Source of the DNA: Varroa destructor
Lineage: Eukaryota; Arthropoda; Arachnida; Mesostigmata; Varroidae
Direction: 5' to 3'
Assembly: GCF_002443255.2 (NCBI RefSeq)
Contig: NW_019211455.1
Coordinates: forward strand, 12,222,280 to 12,286,279
Length of the DNA stretch: 64,000 bases
A program made the translations under genes and the position numbers. Below the pieces are notes generated by a model that had not been told where the DNA came from, made no database searches, and worked only from the letters and a program-made list of their open reading frames with translations. Shown piece by piece: positions 39,775 through 52,945 of the stretch (positions are counted from its first letter, which is position 1; every line of letters begins with the position of its first letter).

Positions 39775-41839
39775 TTACTTAGGAACTGTATCTGCGTAAA
39801 GCTGAGTGTTGTTCTGTCATTTGCTACCACGCAAATGTGAAATTAACGAAAACCTGGAACAAGTTTCGAGTGTAGAAGGCTGCAATGAACAATTTTATCG
39901 ATACGACCAAGTGTTTTGGCAGACTTAAAGGAAAAGGCGAAATTTTTAACTAGTTCAATTTTCGGTAGGATAAGAAATGCTCGACATTATGACCGCTAAT
40001 TATAATGCGCGTTTGCTATGGACAGGAAAAGATGTGTGCTTTCAAAAGTGCTGGGTATTTTCGGGAGTAATACCTCTATTGAATCTGCTATATTGAGCCC
40101 AAGCCCTAGGAAACCAACACGTTGCTGTACGTGCCCATATGAGCGCGATGATGATTGGGTTAGCCTAGAGTGGCCCATTTTTTGGTCACTGCGATTATCC
40201 GATCCAGAAAATGTGAATTTTTTTCATAAGGAAAAACGTAAAGACTTGCTACCCATGAAGCTCTTGGTTACTTTTTGTAAACCTCCGTTTGTAAATATGC
40301 CTATCATTGAGATGGTCTTCATCGATTGAGAATATCCGATACCCCCGAAAGTCGCTTACTTTTCGCCAGTGTCAGTGTCGAGCATTTGTGGTTATGGTCA
40401 ATGGTTGCTGTTTCAACAACTTCTTGTAATGCTATCAGGAGTTAACAGCCTAATCAAACATCTTGGCGCCATTAAATGCAAGAATCTCTATTTAAGGCAC
40501 ACACTCTGTGGCCTATAGCCATTTGGAGAAACTGATTTTGTCGGGGAAATCGTGCTGAATTCAAGGTCTTCTTTATTTGATTCGTTGCTCTCACTTATTT
40601 TGCTTAAATGACTCAATACCTTGGACAGACGGCCCACTCTCTTTTGCGTACGCGTATCATAACGTTCTCACACATTTCCACATATACTGTCTAAGTAATA
40701 CTTGCTAGATAACTTTTGTTTCATAAATTTTAATTTCTAACAATAAAATCATGCGTCATTGAAGCTTCAACGTGTCCAAAAGATTTCTTCTTCTTCTCGA
40801 AGAAATTATTTTTTTCTTTTCTATGTCGGCAGAGATATGCTGGAATAAAGAGAACAAAAGAGTCTTCCGTAAGGTGATATAGTTTATTGGACAGTCTCTA
40901 TGTAACGAAAGCGAACTCAACGAACGTTCTATCGGCGATTGAGTACTGCTCGATTACTCCGTTATTTCATGTTTCATGTTTACAATTTAGTAACAAAAAC
41001 CTGTGTCTTAATTGACGAATCCCGCACAGAAGGAAATGACCGCGTCAGTAGAGCATGCCACCGACGTCGCGCCCCGATGCGGGCGTGCTTCTATCAGATA
41101 GATGTTTTCTGACCATTCGTGAAAGCGTTCAGCGTTGCTGAAAGGCAAATCGTACCGAATATCTGACCTTCATGTTATTGGTTAGCCTCTGATCGATTCA
41201 CACCAGCCTTGTCGCTAATTATAAATACAATAATATTATATAAATATACAATAATAACCATAACAAAAAAAGTTTTGAAGAGAATGCACGTACAAGATAA
41301 AACACCGAATATTTTTTTTGCATAAAAATGCCGACTTGAAAAATAATGGCGTTAAAAATGTCAACATATGAATGTCTAACGTTATATGATGAGCAAAAAA
41401 GCGTCAGCCGTTTTAGCTGTGACTTTTATTAAACAATTACATATAGATGACAACATACAATCTTTGTATTAGCATCGGTTCTTATCGATTTCGTAAACGA
41501 TCAACCCAGGCTCGATTTCTATCAGGGCATCCAACCCTCGTCAACAAAATTTCGTTTGTAACGTTGCAGATTTCCTTTAAGCTTTCCTTTTTTTGTTTTC
41601 CTAGCTCGCTTGCATTCCTAGATATTTTTGTGTTAATTTCTATCAGACAGGTTTGAAAAAACGTTCGCGTCTAAGGTATGCCTTCCTTATCCCTTTCTTC
41701 CTTTTGAAATAAGATAGATCATTCCATAATTAATAATAATAATATTCATCATTAACATGGGGCATAGTAATTGCATCTAATCGTTCTCTCTTTTTATACA
41801 CAAACTATTTACAATGTAAACAGGAGGGGGTGCGAGGGG

Positions 41840-42049
41840 CTATTGAGGGTTCAAGTGTAGAATGCAGTCTCTAAAAACTCGAGCTTCGTCGGCAATAAAT
41901 GACGCCTTCAGATTAACGCACTCACGAGAAGTCACAATGCTGTGCATATCCGATACAGGTTGGAAAGGAGTAAGCTTGATGAAGAACCTCCATAAATGGC
42001 CGCTGATCAATTTGATGAATGCATCCGTTACGCTCGTCATCGCTATCAA
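41840..42049 (-). CDS. Weak candidate 3' exon, unknown product
   Basis: A 69-codon open frame with protein-like composition (GHLWRFFIKLTPF, SFIADEARVFRDC) and a possible acceptor (gagttgatag) just upstream of its first ATG. The opposite strand is also open across the same bases (41862-42245), so chance is a real alternative. No family recognised. Confidence 0.2.
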   Translation of the reverse strand: MIAMTSVTDAFIKLISGHLWRFFIKLTPFQPVSDMHSIVTSRECVNLKASFIADEARVFRDCILHLNPQ

Positions 42050-42379
42050 CTCATTCGTGCCACGAAAAATATTTTATAGCAGTATTACGTCTACTAGAAG
42101 GACATTCATGAGTTGTTTACGGATCTCCGGATCTACGTGTGTCTGTATATTTGTATCGTTTATATATATATATATGTATATGTATACGTGTGTGTATACG
42201 CCTACCTATATATATATATGCTATGCTAACATGTCTGATTTGTAAAAATCAGCGAGAGCTTCTGAACCTTCACCGTTCATAGTTCTCATTTGCTACGGAA
42301 AATAATCTTTATTTATAATATTTACTTATCAACTATATTCCAAATTAGTACTGTTCCATCCGCGATCAAGCGCAATAAT

Positions 42380-42381
<2 letters not shown>

Positions 42382-42424
<43 letters not shown>

Positions 42425-42450
42425 TGTGTATATATATACGTATATATACT
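42382..42450 (+). repeat. (TA)n-rich microsatellite
   Basis: A long TA run with interruptions (atgtgtata, acg). A shorter TA/TG-rich run lies near 42163-42220. Confidence 0.85.
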
Positions 42451-42929
42451 CGTTAATTTTGGCAGCGCAATGTGGTGGCGGGGTGGTAACGGGAGACAGA
42501 AAATAATACAATGTTTCTAGTAAATTTCCAAATACGTTTTAGAAAGAAAAACGTCGGAAACAGGATACGCGCACAGAAATTCGTGCCGTCACCTTCCGTA
42601 AAGAAGGTTATTTCGACGAGACCTTTAGGTGGTTAGCCCTGGATGGAAAAAGGTCCCTGAAGACAACATCCTTTTCAAAGCGGTTTGGACACGAATACGG
42701 AGCTTTCATGGACCGGTGTGTAGATCCGCTTAGGCCAGCTGTATCGCCTCTATTACTACTAAATAATACTAATATTTTGAAGCTATGCACAAATGTCGTA
42801 GTTGTAGGAAATTTTTCACGTATTACGTATAGCTATGCAATGTTTCGAGTGTTACGTTCGGTACCGTCCTAGTTAAGCATGGCTTCAGACGATTGCCTCT
42901 TACTGCGAAACCAACTAGTCGTTTCGAAT

Positions 42930-42974
42930 TGACTAAACCTACGGACACGAACCACGTGTCCGTAGGTTTAGTCA
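42930..42974. repeat. Perfect 20-bp stem hairpin with 5-nt loop
   Basis: Arms at 42930-42949 (tgactaaacc...gacacg) and 42955-42974 are exact reverse complements around the loop aacca. With no mismatch over 20 bp it looks recent or conserved. No flanking target duplication is visible. It lies in non-coding DNA. Confidence 0.85.
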
Positions 42975-44311
42975 TTAAACATGTCACTGTTGTGCCATCA
43001 CAGGAATACAAAGCGGCAGGGAACAAACTCCGCCGCCGTATCCGTTAACTTACGTAAAACTACAACAGATAGTCGTTGCATATATGATTCATAAATGGCC
43101 ATAGCAAATAGAAGTATCAGTAAACTTACTGATTTTTTGTTACACATGTAAAAAGTATATTAATATACTGACCATTTAAGGAGTACACAACTATTACACA
43201 TTATTAGGTTGTGTTGGTGCGCACATTAAATACGAACGTCGTTGTTCTTCTTTAGCCTATTGTATAGGTTTATACCTCTGTTTATATATAAATTATGACA
43301 AAATGTATATTATCGTAGAGAGGTAAACGCCACGGATTGTTCGTTAGCATGATTTATCGTTTGATTAGTCAAACTTTAGATTTATCATTGTCATTACGAA
43401 GAATCGTCTGTCGTCGATACCTGCCAACGAAATCCACGCTCTGACTTGACAGTTACGTGACACGTCACATTCTGTGGATATCAACAGGTTCCCAAACTAG
43501 TACAATAGTAGCTTGCTGTTTCTCCATTTATCTCCACACATATGTCTTTCAGTCCCATTTACTCGTCCGTTTATTCCCTCTTGATTCCTGACTGGATCTT
43601 TCATCGTATACGGCACGCCTCTGCATAGAGTTTACATATGCTGTACGTTATTGTATTTTTCTAGCCAGGCTTGTGTACGCTTGTTTTGGTTGACCTGGCC
43701 AAGGGAAACAATAAATAGTCCGGACCGGGAGTCGTCCTTTGTCCTGGTCAGGGAGATCACAGGTGAAGTAATTGGCACTATGGGCATCATCATTAAACTG
43801 TTCTGTGCAAAAAGACGATTTCGGGGCGGCTAAGGTTGGTACTGACAATGCAAACTGTGAAAAGTCCTGCTTCACTTGTTTTTTTCTATTGCCCGTTTTC
43901 GCCTACGATATACGCGAATGTATTGTTTTGTTGGTTGTCGCTTTGTTGGGATCCTCGTGAAGATTTTGATTATCGAGCACTGAAAAGGGAAACGTATCGT
44001 TCGTGCAATCTGCCCACTTTGATCTGCTCATCCATATAAGCGTAGATGTAACGATATGAGACTGCGCTAAGATATGGGATCAAATATTGATACAACATAA
44101 ACAAGACGACTCAACTGACTCTCGTTTCGTCCCGCTTTTGCTAGCGTCGTACTTGCTAAAAGCTAGGTTAGCATAGCTTTTTCGAAAAAACCAGCGGCAC
44201 TGTTTTCAACAAGCAAAGCTCAATAGGCTGTTAAGGGGGGCTGTCACAGCTGAGGAACTCTAATGAGAAACTTTTTTTCTGAAGTAATGCTGAGGGCTCC
44301 GTTCTTTTCGT

Positions 44312-46623
44312 TCACAACTCATATCCGCTCCCTGTCACGAGACAGTCCCCGTGGACGGGATCGCACTTCGGGCAGCTGCATTTGAATCCACACGATGCAC
44401 CAAAAAATCCATCCTCACAGGCTCGTTCACAATATTTGCCTTGAAAACCAGCGGGGCATTCGCAATACCCTGTTACTGGGTCGCATGTACCGGCATTTTT
44501 GCATTGACATAGCAATCCGCAATACGGACCAGCAGTTAGGGGTGGGCATTGATTCTCGCACCGTGGCCCGGTAAAACCTGCTAAACATCTACAGCCACCT
44601 GTAAATGCATCACATGGAGCATCATTCATGCAGCCGCATCGAAAGTTGCAGTTAGGCCCATAATAACCATTGCGGCAAGGGGTATCACAACGAGAGCCCT
44701 CGAAGCCAGTTGGACACTGACATCTTCCGCTGACATGATCGCACGCGCCTATAAGATAACAAAACAGCACACGATGCTTTAGATAATATATAGTTGGCCT
44801 ATAAAAAAAATGATGTATCTTTATAGTGCAACCCATTTATGCTGTAAACGGCCTAGTAAATCTGTTGGTAACCAAATCTATTTACTGCAGTGATCAGGCT
44901 AATTCGTTCGAGCTAGTTTAGATCAATACTCACTATTTCGACTGCAGTTGCATTTGTGTTCGCACCGATGTCCAAAGAATCCCTTTGAGCAGGGCTGTTC
45001 ACAACGCGCGCCAGTATACCCCGGTGGGCAGATACAACGACCGTCTGCAGGATGACATCTGCCCTTCGTACAGCGACAGGTGTGGCGGCAATTTTGACCG
45101 TACTTGCCTTCGGGACATTTTTCATCACACCTCCAGCCCTGCCAGCCAGGTTTACAGATACAGCGTCCCATACTACAAGAGCCATGCTCACAATCACACG
45201 TCTGCAACGACGATCGACAAGCATCTCCACGACAATTAAATCGGAAATGAGATAAGCACACGCCCGTCTCGGGATGGCACACCTCACAGCCGCTGCATCG
45301 CCGTCTGCAATCATGCCCATAATAGCCTTCGGGACACGAAGCCTCGCAAAACTGACCCCGAAAACCGGGACCGCATTGGCATTCCCCGGTGACGTTGTGG
45401 CATCGGGCAACGTTCATACAGCGACAAGAACTCAGACAGTCCGGTCCAAAATAGCCATCAGGACACCCCGAGATCGAGCAGTCCGACCCACTATAGCCTT
45501 TCTTGCAATAGCACCTACCTGTGCTCTTATGGCAGCCCTCCGAGTTTGGCCCACAGTTACATTGATGTTTACAGTTGGGCCCAAAAAATCCGACTTCGCA
45601 TCGGTGGTGGCAGTGCCGCCCGTGGAAGCCAGCCTTACATTTGCAATGCCCCGTACGCTGGTGACACTTTCCATGCTGGGGGTGACAATGACATTTGTGC
45701 TCACAGTTGCGTCCATATTTGTTGAATGGACACTGCCTCAAAAATCGCGATAGCGCTACAAAATGCGTTCGGTTTGAACGTGCCGCAGATGCGTCTACTT
45801 CCATTCGACGCAGATTTGTGCTCTGCATAAGCACGCACCTTCGATTGTCCTGGTGTAGCTCATGACCTCGGTAGCACGCACAACGATATCCACCTGGCTC
45901 ATTCTTACAGATCTGTTCACAGCCACCATTGTTGCGAGAGCATTCGTTGACGTCCTTGCACTCCTTACCGTCCTTCGCTAATCGGTACCCTTTTCGGCAC
46001 GAGCATTTGACAAAGTTTGTCTGCGAATTATTGTCTGGCAAGCAATGGTGAGCGCATCCTCCATTATTGATCCGGCAGTAATACGAAGTGTATTTGGTGT
46101 TTCTTAGAAATGAAGTGTCAAATTGGGACGATGAAGTCGGCAACGACGGTGACGATGATGAGTCGTTTGTTGAAGTCTTGGCAGTGGACTCGGATGAAAG
46201 ACACGTTCGGAGATCGTAAGGTGATAGGGTGAATGAGTCGTTGCAGACGCAGCGATATGAGCCTGGTAGATTGATACAACGGTGATCGCAGGGCGGCGGA
46301 CTGAGAAGTTGACACTCATTAATATCGAGACAATCCTTGCCGTTGAAACCTAGACGAAATCCGGTGTCACAATAGCATTCGGCTGTACCGTTCTCAGACC
46401 GGCAGTGTTGTTCACAGCCCCCATTGTCCACGTCGCACGGTCCGCTCACAACTGATATCGAGTGAAACTGAACCAACCGAGCGACGGAGTGGCAATCAGA
46501 CCCAAAGCAAGGACTCGTGATGCGAGCTTCTACCGTAAAAAACTGGTTCGCCGCTATCTGCAATAGAAGTAATAGCTCAATGAGCAATGGCAGATTGTTG
46601 AGCCGCAGGCCAAACGTCTTCAT
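44312..46623 (-). CDS. Secreted multiple-EGF-domain protein (MEGF6-like), two exons
   Basis: Exon 1 is 44934-46623 (563 codons plus one base, donor A|gtgagt); exon 2 is 44312-44748 (acceptor cttatag, phase 1), giving 708 residues. An in-frame TGA five codons upstream fixes the ATG. Residues 1-33 form a signal peptide with a leucine-rich core (LIELLLLLQIAA). EGF-like domains follow at about 63-98, a calcium-binding type at 99-141 (DINEC), a Ser/Thr-rich linker at 142-180, EGF at 183-222 and a second calcium-binding EGF at 224-263 (DVNEC). From about 298 to the end run tandem EGF/laminin-type repeats of the pattern C-P-x-G-x-x-G-x-x-C, as in MEGF6, MEGF10 and Draper. There is no transmembrane segment, so it is probably extracellular matrix or haemolymph protein, unlike the membrane receptors Draper and MEGF10. 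The last repeat is cut short before GSGYEL and stop. Several repeats are histidine-rich (HCHHRC). Confidence 0.93.
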
Positions 46624-47746
46624 TGCGGCTTTAACTCAGCGAGGACGCAGAGGCCGTTGGCGAGAGAAGGGAGAACCGTTGCTGCTGCTGCTGCTGTTGT
46701 TGTTGATGATGATGATGATAGCAATAAGGATCGGCTCTGTGCTGTAGGCCTGTGTTGAAAACTGAGTGGGTAGGTGCTGCTTTCACGACAAAGTTAAGGA
46801 GAACTCCCGATCGATACTGCCTGTTCTCTGCTTGACGGTTGTGGACCGTAACAAAGGTAACGGAGCATCGCGAGTATCTGAAATTTACGAAGAACATGAC
46901 AAAGAAGAAGATAATAGATAAGATATAAGAGGTCTGGTGGCGAGCAACTGGTGCTTTCATTTATCTGATCTATTGTCGCGAACGCATTGATTTGACAAAA
47001 CTGGATTATATCAAAGGTTGTCGATAATTCTTTTTGTTCATGTACAAAATATCAGTGTACACGGACTCCTACCATAAGTTGAAATCAGTACCTCAAATTC
47101 AAAAGTAATATTCAACTCTGCCAATTGCAATGGCACAAATAAAAAATCGACAAACCCCATTTTCATCACGCCTAATCTAAAACATGCAAAGGATGCGGAG
47201 TGAACCCATTTGTCACGTAGCTGATCCCTTCAGTTATCGTCCTACACCCGATGTTTATAAAATAATGCCTTCTTTGCACTCAGGCCATGAACAATTAGCA
47301 TGAAGACGCAAACCATCACTGTACAATAAGATCACCGTAAGTGGCACTAACATTACCAGCATTTTCTGTACTGTCAGCTATGATGGCATGTCGATACCCT
47401 GCCATAAACCTATTTTCGTGTCAGAAAGCCATAAATTTGTTGCGCTGATATCGTTTATCGTTCCATAGTTTTATTCTCTGCGCTGCCACCGCTTTAGTTA
47501 TCCGTCCACCGTGACGGATGAAATCGTACGTGGGGCCAGCAAGTCACTCTTTTCTACAGAGTTCGCAGGAGTGATGGAAGAGCATGAACAAAGTTTGATT
47601 AGTCACAATGGTACTACCTAGTCGCTATTCAGCCATTAATTGTGGCGAAAAGCACGCATGTATGTTACTTGCCAGTCATTCAGCCGTTACGATGAAATAT
47701 TACGTGCATCCACCCTCTCAGCATATACAGTCGCTGTCTGTTCCTC
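46624..47746. other. 5' flank of the EGF-repeat gene
   Basis: Presumed 5' UTR and promoter. It starts with a triplet-rich run (gct, then gtt, then gat units, about 46679-46720). No other coding signal is seen. Confidence 0.4.
46679..46720 (+). repeat. Compound triplet microsatellite (GCT/GTT/GAT)
   Basis: Consecutive short runs of gct, gtt and gat. On the minus strand this lies 55-100 bp upstream of the EGF gene start codon, probably in its 5' UTR. Confidence 0.85.
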
Positions 47747-48147
47747 TCACTGCTGAACAGAGAGGTAATTCTGGCTTGCCCCCACGTACACGTGTTTCTT
47801 GCGGTGGCATAGATCGGGCTGTGTAGGCCCAGGCGGGTGGTCGGTCGTTGGACCTAGCATGCGAGTGGCCATAGCCTCCACGGGTTGCGTTGTCGATGAA
47901 TCCCGGCAACGGCAGCGGACAATTCCACTTTGACGCTTTCGCGCTTTTTTAGACTCGAGTTGTTCGAACAATCTTCGCTCAGCTTCAGCTAACAGCGGCG
48001 GCAAGAGGAAGTGCCTTAAGCAAGTGTTAAGTAACAAACGAGCTATTAAGCGACACCGCTCTCGGCCTGTCAGTTCAAACCGTAATCCATCACATATAGA
48101 TTCCGTGCGACGATTCGTTCTAGGAAACGGCGGCCACAACAGCAGCA
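47747..48147 (-). CDS. Candidate exon, unknown product
   Basis: The longest unexplained open frame in the window, about 133 codons, GC-richer than its surroundings. It has no ATG near its 5' end but a plausible acceptor (ctattggcgttag) at 48148, so an internal exon is the natural reading. It encodes a leucine/arginine-rich segment (LLPPLLAEAERRLFEQ) and then a basic stretch (ESKKARKRQ). It lies 1.1 kb upstream of the EGF gene on the same strand, but that gene has its own start and signal peptide, so this would be a separate gene. No family recognised. Confidence 0.35.
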
Positions 48148-49074
48148 CTAACGCCAATAGAAATCGTTATGTTATCGGTCAGAATGCACTGTATATGTGA
48201 GCCTTCCATTACAATAACTCAGAAAGGAGGACGCGCCTGATCACACGTTATGAATATGTCAAAGAGAAAACACATTCAGCTTTCGTGCATTTATTTAGGT
48301 GTACGTATGACGGCCTGTTGCGGGCCCGTAATTACGGTCCAAAAATGAAGGAAAAAAATGAATGGTTCTGTTTAAAGAAATCGTATTGGGAGCTCTGGCC
48401 AAGGTTTACTCGCATTGAGCTGCGCATAGGATCTGGCGCTGACAAGGAGACTCTGAACACTCTGACCTGGCTAATGATTTTTCTTTATAGAGCTTGCATC
48501 CACAATGTTCCTAGCAAAGAGGTTTAATTCTAAAAGTTGCATATCTTTGTGTAGATCGCATAAGCGCTATAGAGGAAACCTATGTAGATTACTACGTATG
48601 AGAGTATCTGGAACAGGCAGTAGAGATATTTACGTCGAGCCCGTATAATACTGTTTATTTGCTTCCATTTGTCTTCCATTAAACTTCTCATTAGGAAAGC
48701 GTAACAGCATCGTTTTTAGTAAAATAGCTAAACACGATTAAACCCTGAGTGTATCTGCATATATGAGATCCTAATAAAAATCGTTTCTTTCTGCACTTTA
48801 GTATCAATTAATAGCATTACAAAAAATACATTGATTTCATATATATCTAGCTTCAAGATCAATATTTCCCTCGCTAGGGCTTTGTTACGCTAATTTTTCT
48901 ACTGTGATACAATAAAAAATGTCAGCTATCCAAACGCGACAAGAATCGGTCATATCGGAGAGGCAAAATTGCCGTGTAGAAAGTAAATGATTGAGATCAA
49001 TTTCCCTATTAAGACTTAGGTATCAGTCTATTCTCAGAGAATGTAAGCACAGGGTGCCATTAATATGTACATAT

Positions 49075-49100
49075 GCAATGGGCTAGATTAAGCCCATTGC
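49075..49100. repeat. 10-bp stem hairpin
   Basis: gcaatgggct (49075-49084) and agcccattgc (49091-49100) are exact reverse complements around the loop agatta. Confidence 0.75.
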
Positions 49101-51597
49101 CATGTAATATGTCCAGAACTACGAGAATCTCTCCTTCGTTGAAAAAAGCTAATAAGTATCGAAGTGATTATCGATCACTTATGAGCTCCCTTCGCGGTAC
49201 TTTTGTTTCCACTGGCTTCGGCGAAGCATGAAATTGTCCTCAGCTGTTTCGCTTGTTTCGTACGGTGCGAATCAGTCAGAAATCGTCAGTTTGAAATCGT
49301 GCATAGTCTTTAGGTCTTCACAAAAATGGCGTATGCCATCCTTCGTCAAATGTTTACTTTGCCGGCCCTGTGTTCTATTGAAACGCTAACCAGCAATGTC
49401 ACATCTCGGATGATATAACTCCGTGCTTCTTAAAAAGGCCACGGCGAATGCCTGTTTGTCAAGGCTTTAAATGCTGGTATTGTATATGTCTTGTTTCGTA
49501 TCATGCTGTAGATGGCGCTGCATCGTGCACTTATCGTGTTCTATTTTAAGGACGCATAACATCGTTCTATATTTGCTCATGTTTTCCCTTGTGTCGCTGT
49601 ACCCTATTCTCGTCTACCCGTGTTATTTTACCATCTTGAAGCTTTTATAAATGCCAATATTGTCAATGTGTAGTGATGGTCGGAGAGGGATAACTCCGTA
49701 ATTCTCCGCGAACTGAAATTGCTTTTTGTTTTTGATAGACTTCCACAGATTGGGGCTACCGAGAAAAAACATAGCGCCCATATAAAACAAGACATATTTT
49801 GATTCGGGAAAGTGTTACGTGCATCCATAAGCTGATGAATCCGACAAACATCTCATAGCAACGCTATCAGCGTGATGTAATTAGTTTAAAGGGAGACATG
49901 TTAGTATAAGCCAGCCGGTTCGTAGCCCGTGGGTTTAGGTTAGCCTCGTACCGACTGGTAGCCTACGAAGCCAATGCGCGGTTAACCCTAGTAATCAAAG
50001 GGGCATATGTCGATCGTTAGTAATGGTGTCACTGGTAGGCGTCGGCTTTGAAGGCCTCTAACTAAGCCAAAAATAATAAATAAGAGCTCAATTGGACTTC
50101 CGCGTTCGTAGTCAATGAGTTATAGCTGTCCATGGATTGCCCTAAATGTTCCCTCTTTGCCTCCTCCTTTTCCTAATTAGATTAATCTCAATGACTGTAA
50201 AAAGATTATAGATACGCAAGAAAATCAATCGCGCATCTTCTGCGACATTCACTACTTTCTTTTAGACTACTAGTCTATTTCGTTTGTTTATTTGAGTTCC
50301 TTCGGGATGGCTCCTGAACCGCAATCAATTCTATGGAAGAAATTACATTTCACTGTAGTACTGGCTTTATTAAACGTCGTCTCAGCTGGTTGCTAATCTC
50401 TTCCAGCAGAAAACAGACTGTGTATCCAAGGCCGGATCCAGACCTAGGCATCCTTACGTGGTTCTAAGTTTAGCAGGCGACCACGTTCGCGGGGACCCTA
50501 TCTTACTGTCACTAAATTCGCATATTGCAAAAGACATTTTCGCCCTACGGGTATCTATCCCACAGACGAGGAATATATACCCATAAAAGTCTACATTTTA
50601 CTAAAGCTCAAAATTACAAAATAAATACCTTCTATATAGTAAATATGACATTAGAATTCTGCGTTTCCTACAGAACTTTCTACTGGATAGGGCTTACGAA
50701 GGGTGTACATATATGTCGTGTAAAATAACCGAAAAACCATTTGCTTAACTCGCTTTGGGCGCTCGTGCCTGCGTGTCGGCATAAATAAATGCACGCCTTT
50801 CCTTGGATAATGGATTCCGGCCGTTCACGGATCTAGTTATTACCGCAGCTCGAATAAACGAAACTACTACCTGAAGCGTGTCGAGACACGCAGGGTTGGC
50901 TAAGCAACAAATGTCAATCGATTGAACATAACCGTACCAATATGAGTCTCTTTGTTACGTTATTTTAAGACTGGATATGGCCGACCGAACAGGAATGAGC
51001 TTCAGACCAGTTGGCGAGATATACAGCAAAATTATACCCTGAAAACGCATCCGACATTTAAATAAAGCTTGTATAATCGATTTAACAAATCAAAAGCAAT
51101 TTCTAAGCGGCAAACAAGGCTTCGGTACGAGCTTATCTGTTCAACGGAAGAAATATATGTCTTTGTTTCTAACTTATTTTGCAAAAAGTTTCCTTCGAAA
51201 CGAACTTGTTGGCCCATATTAGACATCTGGAAACCTAGACACTGCGGATTACTGTGATGCCAGGCGCATCTGCGGCAAGGGCGCTCGCCCCATGATTGAC
51301 GGCGATCAAAACGTACCGCCCTTCGGCGTCGCCCGTTAACATATACGCAGTCGATATGAAATTATGTTTGTTACCAGACAGTTTTTACCAATGATTTTTT
51401 ATTCAGTAAAAATAAACCACATGTCAATCAGTGCTACCACGCTCCAGCGATCTGGCAGTGAACACTGCAGCCCACAAAACCCGATCATTTCGCTCTAGTA
51501 ACTGGATTTCTATCTATATAATGATTCTACCCTATATGAAGTCTCTCTTTTTCCAAAGAACAGATATTGTTCTTATATCGTGATCCTGCTACTTTAT

Positions 51598-51613
51598 TGA
51601 GCGGTACCGCTCA
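51598..51613. repeat. 16-bp perfect palindrome
   Basis: tgagcggtaccgctca, no loop. A second palindrome with the same ggtacc centre (gtctggtaccagac) lies at 51949-51962. Confidence 0.7.
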
Positions 51614-52727
51614 TCTCTCTAATCTATCCCTACCATACGTACTTTCGATATCGTTGTCGCCGCGTTTGGTCAGACCACGTTTTTATGAGTTGACGTAAGA
51701 ACAATAGTTCTATAACGTCACGGTTGCGCTATAGAATTTTTACGCCCTACAATCCATCCAATTCATTCGCACAACGGCACAAAGGTGTTAAATCGCGCGC
51801 TCCAGATAAATCAGACGAAGGAATGCATTATATTGTAAGGGGGGAACTATACGCTAAAAGTCCGACCATACCTATAGCTCATAGCTGTTTGATAACAGGC
51901 CTTTCCGTGCTATTGTACTAATGCTACGGTTGTAAAGAAAAAAAACTCGTCTGGTACCAGACCGGCTCGAATGTAGATGCGCATACAAACAATCGCAGAC
52001 GGTCGCGCGTGTATCTGCATTGAAATAACGATGAATTGAAAATCGAGTACTATTTTGATCGTTGTTGTTTAAAATGAACATGCCTGTCGGTAATAATCGT
52101 GGATTTAACAGGGATTACATGTTTCACCGTGAGTCTTAACGGGAGAGTGGGTCTGAATCTAAATGCAGATACGGACGTTTATCAGAGCTAATCGGCTGTG
52201 GCAAAATCACTCATTCAGGGTATAGTTGAAGACGCGGGAAGATAAGGCCAAGTGAGACAAAGTGTCTAGCATAAAAATGAACACCGAAGAAGAAATGTAA
52301 GAAGCGTTACCTACTGTTAACTAAAAAGTACGACATAGAAACTTATCTTAACACTTCGTTGTTGTCAATGTTAATCCAGGTTCAATTTTTTCAAATTCGT
52401 CCATGCGTAAGGAAAGCACATGCGTCACGTTAGGTTTCAATGAAGCCTATTCGTGGCTATGTTGGTTAGTCACGTCATTCGTTTGTGAAGCTAAAGTGGC
52501 CATGTTACAACTTGCTTGTAGAGTAGGCAGATATTGAAGATTAATTTTCATAAGACACTTCACCGACTGTATCAGCTTATGGTGTCGCACAAGCCGAGCT
52601 TCAAGGGACGCTTGACTTTTGTCTGTTACACCCCCTCGTTATAACTCAACCTCTCATGAACGTCACCGAAGACCACCACCGAAGATAGTGGATCCAGTCA
52701 ATTGTCAGCGGCTGCCCCTGAGAATTT

Positions 52728-52945
52728 TCAGTTTAACCAGCCCGATTTGGCAGGGAAGTATTTTAGGGAAATGTTTTTTATTGGTTGGCTAAAATCCATT
52801 GAAAATCCACAGGTTTTCACTCCGTAGCGCGAGTCTTTTCTACATTGCAGATTTTTGCCGGTTTCGACGTAGACTTTCGTCTTCTGCTTAGAATAGACAA
52901 GTTGACGAAGTAAGGTGCAGGAAAGAAGTATTGTCAACAGCTGTA
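52728..52945 (-). CDS. Weak candidate 3' exon, unknown product
   Basis: An open frame reading LLTILLSCTLLRQLV and then a charged, cysteine-containing tail (KVYVETGKNLQC, RYGVKTCGFSMD) to a TGA. A good acceptor (accttcgaatacag) precedes it. The hydrophobic start resembles a secretion signal but no ATG is visible. An AATAAA on the minus strand lies inside the frame, which weakens the call. Confidence 0.2.

Larger units (their letters stand above)
22566..44311. other. Long, mostly non-coding interval
   Basis: About 21.7 kb with no gene I can establish. It contains one SINE-like copy (30305-30490), simple repeats, small palindromes and three weak candidate exons listed separately. Many open frames of 60-100 codons overlap on both strands and look like chance in AT-rich DNA. 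Small multi-exon genes with short exons could be hidden here and would need transcript data to see. Confidence 0.4.

Noticed and set aside
40018..40329. 103-codon plus-strand ATG frame
   Set aside because: No recognised domain, and the opposite strand is open over half of it. Length is within what chance allows in a window of this size.
41862..42245. 127-codon plus-strand frame
   Set aside because: Its second half is translated microsatellite (Tyr/Ile repeats) and the first half overlaps an equally open minus-strand frame. No support as a gene.
44923..45753. Long open frames overlapping the EGF gene in other frames (45274-45753 plus, 44913-45410 minus)
   Set aside because: Shadows of the cysteine-rich coding repeats. 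They have no domain content of their own.
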